A DNA stretch of 64,000 bases from DASZIT01 sp036268775 (GTDB taxonomy: Bacteria; Actinomycetota; Acidimicrobiia; Acidimicrobiales; RAAP-2): positions 141,265 to 205,264 of the forward strand of contig DATATM010000025.1 in NCBI GenBank assembly GCA_036268775.1, read 5' to 3'. Under the pieces are notes generated by a model. That model did not search any database. It was given only the letters and a program-made list of their open reading frames with translations, and was not told where the DNA came from. How positions within the stretch are numbered: the first letter of the stretch is position 1; each line of letters starts with the position of its first letter. Below, piece after piece: positions 1 through 8,907 of this stretch. Made by a program: the position numbers and the translations under genes.

Positions 1-32
1 GACTCCCCCGCTGGCAGGTACGGATCGATCGG

Positions 33-1637
33 TCATGAATTCCTCGCTGTGGTTGTGGTTTGCATTCGATGGTCGGTGGCGGCCGCTTCGGCCGCCGGTT
101 GGGCCAGAGCTCGCTTGTCCACCTTCATCATCGAAGTGAGCGGCAGCGACTCGACCGTTACCAGGCGGTCGGGCGACTTGTAGTCGGCCAGCGACTCCCG
201 GGACCAGCCCCGGAGGTCGTCCAGTGTCAGCTCGGCCTCCGGGGCAGGCACGACGAAACAGACCCCGATCTCGCCGAGGACCGGGTCGGGGGCTCCCACC
301 ACCGCCACCTGGCCGACGGCGGGATGGGCGGAGAGCACCGACTCCACCTCGGCCGGGTAGACGTTGTAACCCCCGCGGATGTACATCTCGTTGGCCCGCC
401 CGACCAGGTGGAGGTTGCCGCCCTCGTCGACGAATCCGAAGTCGCCGGTGGTGAGCCAGCCATCGTCGTCCAGCACCAGACCGGTGGTGGCCTCATCGAA
501 GGTCACTCCCTCGATGCCGGGGCCGGTCGGCGGGCCGCCCCAGTAGCCGAGCATGACCGCCCCGGAGCGGATCCGGACCCGGCCGACCTCGCCGCCGGGT
601 ACGCAGGAACCGGCCTCATCAACGATGGCCAGCGACACCCCGGGAACCGGGCGGCCGACGGTAGTGGCCACCACTTCGTCGAGGTCCCCGGGCACGGTGC
701 CGGTGCCGAGGGAGGCTTCCGTCGAGGTGTAGCGGACGATGACCGGGACCCCGAACCGCTCACGCATGGCCGCCACCAGTTCGGCCGGGACCCGGGCGGC
801 CCCGGTACCCACCACCCGGAGCGATGACAGGTCGGTGGCGTCGAGCGCCGGCTCGGCCATCATCAGGGCCCACTGGGTCGGGACGCCCTGGCCGACGCTG
901 ATCCGTTCGTCACCCAGCACCGCCACGCAGTCGGCCGCCTTCCAGGGGGTGGGGGTGATCACCGTGGTCACCGCGTGGGCAGCCTCGTCCCAGGTGCGGG
1001 TCATGGACCCGACGTGGGCGAACGGGAGGGGGGAGAGCCGACGATCACCCGGCTCCGACAGGGTGTCGGTGCCCGCCGCCACCGCCGCCAGCCGTCGATG
1101 GTCGAAGACGGCACCCTTCGGGAGGCCGGTGGTGCCACTGGTCCACACCACCGCCACCGGATCGGTCGGCTCGAGGTCCGGCCAGGCACCCGGAGGGGCA
1201 CCATCCGAGGCCGCCATCGCCGCCGTCCGGTAAAGGAGGGTGCCCGCCGGTCCCTCCGGCATCCCAGCCCCGTCGTCGATGACCGTCACCGTCGGCCGGG
1301 TGCGTTGGAGGATCGAGCTGACTTCGTGGCCACCCAACCGGGGGTTGATTCCCGAGGTGATGGCCCCGAGCCGAGTAGCAGCGGCGTAGCCGACCATGTA
1401 GTCGATGGAGGACGGCAGGATCAGGCACACCACCGAGCCCCGGGTGACTCCGGCCTCGGCGAACAACCCGGCCACCCCGTCGGCCGCCCGGTCCCACTCT
1501 CCGAAGGTGAGGGCCCGCCGGGGGGTGGCGCCGACCGCCGGCTCGACGTACGCCTCCACGTCGGCATTGACCGACGCGGCGGCGCGCAGCACGTCCACCA
1601 CCGTCCGGAATTCCCCCTCAATCTGACGCGCCGTCAT
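33..1637 (-). CDS. Class I adenylate-forming acyl-CoA ligase (FadD-like)
   Basis: The predicted 534-residue protein activates a carboxylic acid to an acyl-AMP and then an acyl-CoA thioester in the cytoplasm. The P-loop-like motif TSGTTGLPKG lies at residues 166-175. It is followed by the TSTE motif, the GWLTTGDFG motif, the hinge GGYNVYPAEVE, and a C-terminal PLTSMMKVDKR carrying the expected catalytic lysine. All diagnostic ANL-superfamily motifs are present and the length is normal. The substrate cannot be told from sequence. It is one of three such ligases in the window and is the last gene of a minus-strand run. The ATG start at 1637 follows an 87-nt gap after the glycosyltransferase start. 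Confidence 0.85.
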   Translation of the reverse strand: MTARQIEGEFRTVVDVLRAAASVNADVEAYVEPAVGATPRRALTFGEWDRAADGVAGLFAEAGVTRGSVVCLILPSSIDYMVGYAAATRLGAITSGINPRLGGHEVSSILQRTRPTVTVIDDGAGMPEGPAGTLLYRTAAMAASDGAPPGAWPDLEPTDPVAVVWTSGTTGLPKGAVFDHRRLAAVAAGTDTLSEPGDRRLSPLPFAHVGSMTRTWDEAAHAVTTVITPTPWKAADCVAVLGDERISVGQGVPTQWALMMAEPALDATDLSSLRVVGTGAARVPAELVAAMRERFGVPVIVRYTSTEASLGTGTVPGDLDEVVATTVGRPVPGVSLAIVDEAGSCVPGGEVGRVRIRSGAVMLGYWGGPPTGPGIEGVTFDEATTGLVLDDDGWLTTGDFGFVDEGGNLHLVGRANEMYIRGGYNVYPAEVESVLSAHPAVGQVAVVGAPDPVLGEIGVCFVVPAPEAELTLDDLRGWSRESLADYKSPDRLVTVESLPLTSMMKVDKRALAQPAAEAAATDHRMQTTTTARNS

Positions 1638-1724
1638 ATCTCCGCCGACTGTAACAGGGGCGACCGGCGGCCGATCTCCGTTGGAATCACCCCACCGGGG
1701 CCGGCGGAATCGCCAATCGCCCGC

Positions 1725-2579
1725 TCAGGAAGGAACGTCCAGAGTGCTTTCTTGAGATCCTGGCCGGGTCGGCTGGTTTGTCGGTGGGGGGGTCCGACCG
1801 CTCACCGGAGGGATGGCCACCTCGTGGGGCCGGTCGTAGTACTTGAGCAGATGGAGTCGGTAGAAGATGGCCAGGGTGTCGAGGACGATTCCCTGGACGG
1901 CGTGGATGGAGACCGTGCTGGTGAACCGCTCGCCGATCTGCACCGGGGCTTCGACCACGTGCCGGTAGCCGAGATGCCGGGCCACCACCAGCAGCTCGAG
2001 GTCGAAAGCGAACCGCTTCTCCAGCATCCGGGGCACCACCGCGGAGAGGACATCGCGGCGGACGAACTTGATGCCGGTCTGGGTGTCCCGCACCGGCAGG
2101 TGGAACAGCACCCCGATGAGCAGCTGGTAGCACCAGGAGTAGCAGTGCCTCAGCAGGGGGTAGACCACTTCGGAGTCGGGGTGACGCTTGCTCCCGAGGA
2201 TGATGTCGGGGGCGTCGTCGGATCGGGTGAGCTCGAGGAAGCGGGTGATGGTGCTGGCCGGAATGTCCCCGTCGGCATCGATGAAGCCCACATAGCGGCC
2301 TCGGGCGTCGGCCATCCCCGCCCGCAGCGCCGATCCCTTGCCGCCGTTGTTGGCCATGGTGATCAGCCGGACCCCATGGGCTTCGAACTTGCCCACCACC
2401 TGCTGGCTGTCCTCGGTGCTGCCGTCGGAGACGGCGATGACCTCGAAGGTCGACCCGGAGGCCTCCAGGACGTCGACCACATTGGCCAAATGGGATCCGA
2501 AACGGGGGCCGGGATTATAGAAGGGGACGATGATGGTGACGTCGCAGGTGTCGCTCTGCCCGGGTCCGTACAGGCTCAT
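1725..2579 (-). CDS. Family 2 glycosyltransferase (polyprenyl-phosphate sugar transferase-like)
   Basis: A GT-A fold family 2 glycosyltransferase of 284 residues. The N-terminus has the nucleotide-sugar motif TIIVPFYNPG, followed by SDGSTEDS and an acidic metal-binding region GFIDADGDI. The pattern and length resemble dolichol/polyprenol-phosphate glycosyltransferases, which move a sugar from a nucleotide donor to a lipid carrier at the membrane. No C-terminal membrane domain is evident. The reading frame is open much further upstream, but family similarity starts right after ATG 2579, so I chose that start. The donor and acceptor are unknown. Confidence 0.8.
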   Translation of the reverse strand: MSLYGPGQSDTCDVTIIVPFYNPGPRFGSHLANVVDVLEASGSTFEVIAVSDGSTEDSQQVVGKFEAHGVRLITMANNGGKGSALRAGMADARGRYVGFIDADGDIPASTITRFLELTRSDDAPDIILGSKRHPDSEVVYPLLRHCYSWCYQLLIGVLFHLPVRDTQTGIKFVRRDVLSAVVPRMLEKRFAFDLELLVVARHLGYRHVVEAPVQIGERFTSTVSIHAVQGIVLDTLAIFYRLHLLKYYDRPHEVAIPPVSGRTPPPTNQPTRPGSQESTLDVPS

Positions 2580-2833
2580 CGGGAAGCGTCCCGTCCCGAC
2601 CCGGAGATGCCGACATCGGAGGGTACCTTCACCTGTCCACTCCTTCTCGACGTGACGTGCGCCATGACCCCCAGATTCCGACGGAAATCGAGCCCGATGT
2701 CGCACTCGCTTCCCAAACCTGACATTGCTCCCCGAGGAGCAACTTGCGAACGAAATGGTAGTGCAGGACCTGCCCGGAACCACCGCGACCGGCGGGCCCC
2801 GGGACCCCGGGCGGGAACGCCGAGGCGTGCCCA

Positions 2834-5224
2834 TCACCCAGCCACGGAACCGGCGCTGAGCTCGGCCACCCCGTCGTTCACCTCGCCGATCAGCACCTCC
2901 AAGACCTCCAGCACCCCGGCGATCAGGGACACCTCCCGGGCCCGGAAGGCCAGCGGGGTGAGGGTGTCGGGATCGACGGCCAGCTCCGCCCTCCGTCCGG
3001 TCCGAAGGTCGGCGGCGGCGGTGCTGACTTCGGCCACCGCCTCGGCCAGGTCGTCCTTCCCGACCCGGGACGGGTCCGGGGGCCGGCGCTGACGCAGGGC
3101 TTCGGACAATTCGGACAGCGCCCGGTCGGCGTCCCGGCTCGCCCGGTCGAGTCGGGGGCGGGGGCGGGCGGCGTCGTGCTGGCCCAGCGGACCTTCGAGC
3201 GAACTGGTGGCCAGGAACGTCCGGCGGGCGGCGTCGGTGACAGACCACAGCGCCTCCGACTGGCGTCGGCTGCGGGCGGGCTCACCCAGCAGCCGCTGGA
3301 AGGCGGTCTGGGCGTTGGCCACCGCCAGACCGGCCTTCTCGTGCAAGCTGCGAACCGCGGCGGCATCGGGGGCGTCGGCGGGATGAACCGCACCGGCCAA
3401 CACCGCCCGGAGGTGGACCCGGTCGGCTTCCAGGGCAGTGGCGAGCTCATCCACCAGCTCGCGTCGATCCACCTTCGGCCACAACACATAGCCACCGAGG
3501 AGGGCCAGGCCGGCGCCGATCAGCGTATCGAGGATCCGGTGACCGGCCACGCCCCAGTCACCGGGCTGGCCGGTGGAGATCAGCACGATGACCAACGGGG
3601 TGAGGAAAGCCACCCCGAGTCCGTAGTTGAGCGAGATCAACGAGAAGGTCAGCAGGGAGAGGACGAACAGGATGAGGACCAGACCCACCGACTGGTCCAC
3701 CCCCACCAGGATGCCGGCGGCGATGGCCGCTCCCAGCAGGGTGCCGGCCAGCCGCAGGATGGTCCGCTGCAAGGTCATCGCCGCATAGGGGCGGAGGACC
3801 ACCGCGATGGTGATCAGCACCCAGTAGCCCTTGGTCAGGTGGACAGCCTGCACCAGGGCCTCCCCCACCGCGCAGGCGCCCCCCACCCGGAGGGAATGGC
3901 GCAGCACCGCCGACTGCAGGGTGAGGTTGGAAACCAGGTTCTGGTAGGCGCTGCGGACCCGGTCACCCAGGCGGACCTCCTCTCTCGGGGCCAGCGACGC
4001 GCCAACGTCGGCGGTCGGTTCGCCCCCGCCGGTCCCTCGCCTCTCTCCCGTCCGGCTCCACTCCGAGGCGAACAGGGCGGTGGTGGTGACCAGGTGGCGC
4101 TGGGTCTCGACCATCGGCCGGAGCGTGGCGACGGCGTCATAGAGCTGGAGTCGGCGGACCGAATCGATGAGATCGTCGAGCTCGGCCATCTGCGGCCCGA
4201 GGGCGTCAATGGGACCCCAGTCCAACCCGGCATCCGGATGCTCAATGGCATCGGCCATCGCCACCAGCGCCGCCGCCACCCCGTCGAGGGACCGAGCGGT
4301 GGCGGGGATGATCTCCCCGGAGTCGGGGAGCCTGGAGGCCATCTCGCCGAGGGTGATCATGCCCTCGGTCCGGTCCACCAGTGACCCCGCCCCTTCCAGC
4401 AGCTCGAGCAACACCGAACCCCGGGCACTGTGCCCTCGCCGCCGGGACCGGGTGAGGGCGAGCACCGAGCGGGCGGCGGCGATCTTTTCCCGGGCGGCCT
4501 GGGCGGCAGCGGTCACCCCGATGGCGTCGGAGGGGTCGCGGTGCCGGGCCCGTTCGGCCACCACCCGGACCAAGGCGGCGACCGATCGGAAGCTGCCGGC
4601 CACCCCGTCACTGGCGGCGGCGTAGGGGCGCACCGGCCAGACCACCAGCGTCACCACCACCGACCAGGCCCCGCCGATCAGGGCCAACCACAACCGCTGG
4701 GTGGACACCGCACCGTCCCCGGGTTGGCCCACCCCGAGGAGGAAGAGGATGGTCACCACGAATCCCACGTTGGAGGCCACGTTGCCGTAGAGGTTGACCA
4801 TGGCGCAGGCGAACGTCACCACCAACACCAACGGCACCGCCGACCCGATGTGATTGCCGGCCAGGGTGCCGGCGGCCAGCGCCAGCGCATTGAAGACGGT
4901 GGCGGCGGTCATCGCCCGCCACCGGGTGATCTTGGCTCCGCCGCTGTCAGCCATACCCCCGTTCAGCGCGGCGAGAGCGACAATGGAGGTAGGTCCGATC
5001 TGGCCGAGCCCGACGCCGACGGCCAACGGGACGGTGACGATGATGGCCATCCGCAGCCCCAGGGCATAGGCCGGGCGGCCGGGTTCCAGCCGGACGAAGT
5101 TGGAAACCAGGGTCGGTCGCAGCGAGTTGAACCGCGCCCGCTGACCGGAGAGGACAGGGGCGGTGCCGGCAGTGTTCACCGCATCGGTGGAGTCGGGCGC
5201 GGACCGCACACCCGAGCTTGGCAC
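2834..5224 (-). CDS. FUSC-family inner-membrane protein (aromatic acid efflux-like)
   Basis: A 796-residue protein with two hydrophobic blocks (roughly residues 55-200 and 440-590), each with several membrane spans. They are separated and followed by Arg- and Ala-rich cytoplasmic helical regions. This duplicated layout is typical of the fusaric-acid-resistance (FUSC, YccS/YhfK-like) family, some members of which export aromatic acids. The GTG start at 5224 lies 18 nt after the stop of the SGNH gene, so the two are probably co-transcribed. The substrate is unknown. A 254-nt stretch without an ORF separates it from the glycosyltransferase downstream. Confidence 0.75.
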   Translation of the reverse strand: MPSSGVRSAPDSTDAVNTAGTAPVLSGQRARFNSLRPTLVSNFVRLEPGRPAYALGLRMAIIVTVPLAVGVGLGQIGPTSIVALAALNGGMADSGGAKITRWRAMTAATVFNALALAAGTLAGNHIGSAVPLVLVVTFACAMVNLYGNVASNVGFVVTILFLLGVGQPGDGAVSTQRLWLALIGGAWSVVVTLVVWPVRPYAAASDGVAGSFRSVAALVRVVAERARHRDPSDAIGVTAAAQAAREKIAAARSVLALTRSRRRGHSARGSVLLELLEGAGSLVDRTEGMITLGEMASRLPDSGEIIPATARSLDGVAAALVAMADAIEHPDAGLDWGPIDALGPQMAELDDLIDSVRRLQLYDAVATLRPMVETQRHLVTTTALFASEWSRTGERRGTGGGEPTADVGASLAPREEVRLGDRVRSAYQNLVSNLTLQSAVLRHSLRVGGACAVGEALVQAVHLTKGYWVLITIAVVLRPYAAMTLQRTILRLAGTLLGAAIAAGILVGVDQSVGLVLILFVLSLLTFSLISLNYGLGVAFLTPLVIVLISTGQPGDWGVAGHRILDTLIGAGLALLGGYVLWPKVDRRELVDELATALEADRVHLRAVLAGAVHPADAPDAAAVRSLHEKAGLAVANAQTAFQRLLGEPARSRRQSEALWSVTDAARRTFLATSSLEGPLGQHDAARPRPRLDRASRDADRALSELSEALRQRRPPDPSRVGKDDLAEAVAEVSTAAADLRTGRRAELAVDPDTLTPLAFRAREVSLIAGVLEVLEVLIGEVNDGVAELSAGSVAG

Positions 5225-5242
5225 AACCGGCGATTCGGCCCG

Positions 5243-6688
5243 TCAGTAGATCTGTTGGATGACCCCGTCCCGGAGGAGACCCCCGGCCACGTAGCCGGCG
5301 ATCTTCTTGTGGCCGGCGGGCGTCGGATGGAGGTGGTCGCGTATCCGGGGGAACACCCAATGGGAGGTCAGCGGGTCGAAGACCAAGAGGTTCGGTACCG
5401 CCGAGCGCGCCGCCGAAACGATGGCGGCATCGGTGTTTAAGATGCCCAGCGGGGCCGGCCCGATGCGGCTGGTGTCAAAGAAGCCGAGCAAGCCGATCCG
5501 GGCCTGAGGTGCCTCCTGGCGGATGGTTTCGAACAGCGAGGAGACCGCCATTTTCTCATCGGTGGCGTTGATGCCGGCATCATTGTGGCCGCCCTGAATG
5601 AGAACGAGAGCCGGTTTGAGTGCGGCGACGTTCACCTGGGCCAGGAGGAAGGAGAAGGGACCCAGGCCGCCGTCGCCCGGGTTCACAAAGCCAGCTCCGG
5701 GATCGGCACTCACCACCACCCGGTAGTTGATTCTTTGGCCGAGGATGCCCGGCCAGGCCAGCTGCGGGTTGAGACCGACCCCGACCCCGGCAGCAAATGA
5801 CGCCCCGATCACCAACAACACCGGTTGGTTGCCGGCTGGAATGGAGATGCCGGCAGGGATCTGCGGGCCCTCGGTGGTGGCGCTGAGGGAGAGGGCAGGC
5901 AGGTGGACTTGGGAAGCGGGCACGATCCCGTCCTTCTGCAGGGCGGTGGCAATGTAGGCGGCAATGACCTGGTCCCCGGCGGCGGTCGGATGGAGGCCGT
6001 CGGCGTCCCGCTGGAATTGCCATTCGTCGGTCAGCGGATCGATGATCGCCGGCTTGGGTGACACGCTCCGGGCGGCGTCGAGGATGGTGCTGTTGGCCGC
6101 CTCCACCGCCGGGGACAGCGGGCCCACAATGTTGTCGTCGAAGGTGCCCATCACCACCAGGGTGGCGTCAGGAGCTTGCTGGTGGATGGTCTGGATCAGC
6201 GAGACGACCGCCGCCGACAGGGCGAAGGGGTCGGCGCCGGTGTCGTTGTAGCCGCCCTGAACCAGCACGATGGAGGGCTGGAGCCGGGGCAGGTCCAGGT
6301 TGGACAGCAGCGTCGAGTACGGCCCGAAGCCGTCCTCGCCCTTGTTCACGTACCCGGCGCCGATCGAGGCGCTCACCGCCACCCGGTAACCGATGTCGGG
6401 GCCGAGTTGCTCGGGGAAGGCCGACTTCAGGTCCTCGCCGATCCCGGCGGCGAAGTCGTTCCCGACCACCGCCATCAACGGCGACGCCTTGGTGCCGGGT
6501 TTCAGCGAGCCCCGCAGCGTGCCTTCGCCGATGGACGAGTAGGAGGCTTTGGACAGTTGGATCTGGGCGGCGCTGAGCGGCGCCGGCCCACCCCCGGTAA
6601 AGGCACCGAACACCCAACTCAACAGCAGGGCGATGACCACCAGCAGCGCGATTCCCCCCGGAATCAGCACTCGACGACGTCTCAACAT
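5243..6688 (-). CDS. Membrane-anchored protein with two tandem SGNH/GDSL-hydrolase domains
   Basis: A 481-residue protein with an Arg-rich start and one hydrophobic segment (residues 7-30), acting as a membrane anchor or signal sequence, then two similar SGNH domains. Domain 1 (about 68-250) has GYND at 146-149 and DGLH at 230-233, but block I reads GND (76-78), lacking the nucleophile serine. Domain 2 (about 286-475) has GAS with Ser297 in block I, GHND at 367-370 and DHLH at 451-454. Only domain 2 therefore looks able to be an esterase or acetylhydrolase. The extracytoplasmic location is inferred. ATG 6688 was chosen because the hydrophobic segment follows it directly. The FUSC gene lies 18 nt downstream. 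Confidence 0.75.
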   Translation of the reverse strand: MLRRRRVLIPGGIALLVVIALLLSWVFGAFTGGGPAPLSAAQIQLSKASYSSIGEGTLRGSLKPGTKASPLMAVVGNDFAAGIGEDLKSAFPEQLGPDIGYRVAVSASIGAGYVNKGEDGFGPYSTLLSNLDLPRLQPSIVLVQGGYNDTGADPFALSAAVVSLIQTIHQQAPDATLVVMGTFDDNIVGPLSPAVEAANSTILDAARSVSPKPAIIDPLTDEWQFQRDADGLHPTAAGDQVIAAYIATALQKDGIVPASQVHLPALSLSATTEGPQIPAGISIPAGNQPVLLVIGASFAAGVGVGLNPQLAWPGILGQRINYRVVVSADPGAGFVNPGDGGLGPFSFLLAQVNVAALKPALVLIQGGHNDAGINATDEKMAVSSLFETIRQEAPQARIGLLGFFDTSRIGPAPLGILNTDAAIVSAARSAVPNLLVFDPLTSHWVFPRIRDHLHPTPAGHKKIAGYVAGGLLRDGVIQQIY

Positions 6689-6736
6689 CACAGAAACGTA
6701 GCAGCGGGTATCGAAATCTCCACGTACCCTGGCTTT

Positions 6737-7336
6737 ATGGCGACCTCCCCCTACGTCATCGAGTACAAAGGGGCGTTCCACCTCGATCTCCCCCCCGAAC
6801 AGGTGTGGGCGATCATCTCCCGCACCGACCGCTACGAGGGCTGGTGGGGCTGGCTGCGGGAGTTCGAGACCGAGGGCCGCGACCTGGAGACGGGATCAGT
6901 GTTGCGGGGGGTGGTGGTCCCGCCCCTCCCCTACCGGATGCGGCTGGAGGTGGTGCTGGCCAAGAGCACCCGGCCCCGGCGCATCGACGCAGTGGTCAGC
7001 GGCGACCTCCGGGGCGAAGCCACCCTCACCTTGACTCCCGACGGGGAGGGCACCGAAGCCACCGTGGGTTGGACCATCGAGATGATGCAACGCCCGATGC
7101 GGTTGGCGGCACGGCTGGCCTATCCGCTGCTCCGGTGGGGCCACGATCTGGTGGTCCAGGCGACCGTCGATGGATTCCGGCGCATCCTGGTTACCGAGGC
7201 GGGATCCCTTGACAGCTCAGTTGGCTCGGAGGGTTCGGTTGGCTCGCCGGGTTCGGGTGGCTCGGATGCTTCGCCCGACTCGGGAGCCTCACCCGCTTCT
7301 CGGGTCAGTGAGACAGGCGAGCCAACACCAGGCTGA
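6737..7336 (+). CDS. SRPBCC (START/Bet v1-like) family protein with low-complexity tail
   Basis: A 199-residue protein. Residues 1-150 fit the SRPBCC ligand-binding fold, opening with a beta strand and the typical PPEQVWAIISRTDRYEGWW segment, and ending in a long amphipathic helix. Such proteins bind hydrophobic ligands or modify lipids or polyketides; the ligand here is unknown. The last 40 or so residues are a Ser/Gly/Pro/Glu-rich tail coded by short imperfect DNA repeats. The tail overlaps the convergent UbiA-like gene by 32 nt. The start at ATG 6737 is 48 nt from the divergent SGNH gene. Confidence 0.7.
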   Translation: MATSPYVIEYKGAFHLDLPPEQVWAIISRTDRYEGWWGWLREFETEGRDLETGSVLRGVVVPPLPYRMRLEVVLAKSTRPRRIDAVVSGDLRGEATLTLTPDGEGTEATVGWTIEMMQRPMRLAARLAYPLLRWGHDLVVQATVDGFRRILVTEAGSLDSSVGSEGSVGSPGSGGSDASPDSGASPASRVSETGEPTPG

Positions 7337-8102
7337 CGGCCAGCGCCACCGTGGTCCACGACAGCGCCCGCAGGGTCTTCTCGATGGGGGCGAGCAAGGT
7401 GGAGCTGTCGAGCACCTCGACCCGACCGTCGTCGAGCAGCATCCGACCCTCGATGGAGACGGCATGGCGCCGGATGGTGCGGGCCGGCATCGAGAGGAAG
7501 CGCTGGGCGGCGGAGAGCAGGGTGGCGGCCACTGCCAACCCGATGGCAGAGAGCGGCAGGGACCGGTCCTGGGCGAAGGCGGCGGTGAGCACCGGGAAGG
7601 CTCCCCATCCCAGCGCGAAGCCGAGGCCGGTGTGGAAGCGGCCTCCGAACAGTTCGAGGTTGTATGCGAGGACCAAGAACGCCCCGACGGCGATGAACAC
7701 CGCCAGCCACGGGCTGATCCGGTAAAGGCCGACGATGCCGATGGCGACCGCTCCGGCCAACCCGACCCCGGCGGTAATGACCAGGAAGCGGGTCGAGAGT
7801 TTGGTGCCGAGTGGTCGGCCCCGCAGCTCGTCGAGACAGTGGGCGGCCACCCCCACCGCCAAGAAGAAGGCGAGGACGGTGGCGCCGAGCGTGCTCCAGT
7901 TGACGGTCGGGCCGATGAGGGAGGCAATCACCACGTAGGCGAGGTGCCAGGCGGTGTAGGGCGGGTGGAGGATGGCCTGCACGTCGCGCCACCAGGTGTG
8001 CTCCGGGGAGGCGTAGTAGGCCGCTCCCGTTGGTGCCGCGCCGGTGTCGGCGCCTTCGACATCGGTGGGTCCGCCACCCAGGTCGGTCGGGTCAGCCGTC
8101 AA
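7305..8102 (-). CDS. UbiA-like polytopic membrane protein
   Basis: A 265-residue protein with about seven hydrophobic segments between residues 45 and 260. The order of segments, an LDELRG motif after the second span and a LAYNLELFGG segment before a Gly-rich span resemble the UbiA prenyltransferase superfamily. The two canonical Asp-rich motifs are degenerate, however, so catalysis is uncertain. The preceding methyltransferase gene overlaps it by 11 nt, so the two are translationally linked. Together with the geranylgeranyl-reductase-like gene, this suggests quinone or prenyl-lipid metabolism. The alternative is an unrelated membrane protein of unknown function. Confidence 0.5.
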   Translation of the reverse strand: MTADPTDLGGGPTDVEGADTGAAPTGAAYYASPEHTWWRDVQAILHPPYTAWHLAYVVIASLIGPTVNWSTLGATVLAFFLAVGVAAHCLDELRGRPLGTKLSTRFLVITAGVGLAGAVAIGIVGLYRISPWLAVFIAVGAFLVLAYNLELFGGRFHTGLGFALGWGAFPVLTAAFAQDRSLPLSAIGLAVAATLLSAAQRFLSMPARTIRRHAVSIEGRMLLDDGRVEVLDSSTLLAPIEKTLRALSWTTVALAVSLVLARLSH

Positions 8103-8826
8103 CGGGCTTCGTACCCCACATCACCAGCCCGCCGCCGAGGGACATGAGCCGGGAACCGACTCCGTCGATGCCGGCCCGGGTCCAGGCCTCGACCGTCCAG
8201 GCCAGCGGGTATCGCCGGTAGTGACGGGAGATGTTCGGCCCGAGAAAGCGGCCGACCTCGAACCACTCCCGGCCCCCGGTCAACCACCCGGCCGCCGGCA
8301 GCACCAGCCGGGTGTAGCACCACCACAGCCCGCGCCACAGCGGGGAGGGGGGCAGATGGAACTCGAGGCTGGAGAGCGTGCCGCCGGGGCGGAGCACCCG
8401 GGCCAGCTCGGCGATGGTAGCCGCCGGGTCAGCCACGTAGCGCAGGAGATAGGTGAAGCTGACGGCGTCGAAGGCCTCGTCGGCGAACGGCAGCTCCTCC
8501 CCCCGCCCCTGGACCAGGTGCACCCCGCCCTCCTGACGGGAGGCGAGGTTCTGGCGGGCCCGGGCCAGCATCGTTGCGGTGAGGTCGAGCCCGACCACCT
8601 GGGCCCCGGTGGCGGAGCGGATGGCCAGAGCCACTCCCGCCGGTCCGGTGGCCACGTCGAGCACCCGGCCGGTGGGTCCCGCCACCACATGGCTCACCAT
8701 CTCCTTCCGCCAGCGCCGGTCCTGGCCGAGGGACAGCAGCGCCCCGAGACGGTCGTAGCGAGCGGGCAGACCGTCGAACAGCTCGGTGGCCTGGCGGTTG
8801 GGCGCGGTGTCGATCCTTCCCACCAT
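8092..8826 (-). CDS. UbiE/MenG-like SAM-dependent methyltransferase
   Basis: A 244-residue class I SAM methyltransferase. The N-terminus, with ATELFDGLPARYDRLGALLS, is the usual UbiE/COQ5 lead-in. Motif I is VLDVATGPAG, the acidic loop is VVGLDLT, and a LARVLRPGGTLSSLEF motif follows. UbiE/MenG enzymes methylate demethylmenaquinone; given the neighbours this is plausible but not proven. The start at ATG 8826 gives the full UbiE-like N-terminus. The gene is divergent from the flavoprotein reductase and its stop overlaps the UbiA-like gene. Confidence 0.75.
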   Translation of the reverse strand: MVGRIDTAPNRQATELFDGLPARYDRLGALLSLGQDRRWRKEMVSHVVAGPTGRVLDVATGPAGVALAIRSATGAQVVGLDLTATMLARARQNLASRQEGGVHLVQGRGEELPFADEAFDAVSFTYLLRYVADPAATIAELARVLRPGGTLSSLEFHLPPSPLWRGLWWCYTRLVLPAAGWLTGGREWFEVGRFLGPNISRHYRRYPLAWTVEAWTRAGIDGVGSRLMSLGGGLVMWGTKPVDG

Positions 8827-8907
8827 TGGATGCAGCGTAGGGCGGATGGGTCGTCCTTGCTGGCAATTGGTCACGTCAACCGCTACAACGTGCAGGTGGC
8901 CGCCGAG

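Noticed and set aside
2579..3248. Upstream extension of the glycosyltransferase frame
   Set aside because: The extra N-terminal part is Arg/Pro/Gly-rich and overlaps the FUSC gene; similarity to GT2 begins after ATG 2579.
8830..8907. Extended ATG start for the geranylgeranyl-reductase-like gene
   Set aside because: It would leave only 3 nt to the divergent methyltransferase start and adds residues unlike the family N-terminus; GTG 8908 has a good ribosome site.
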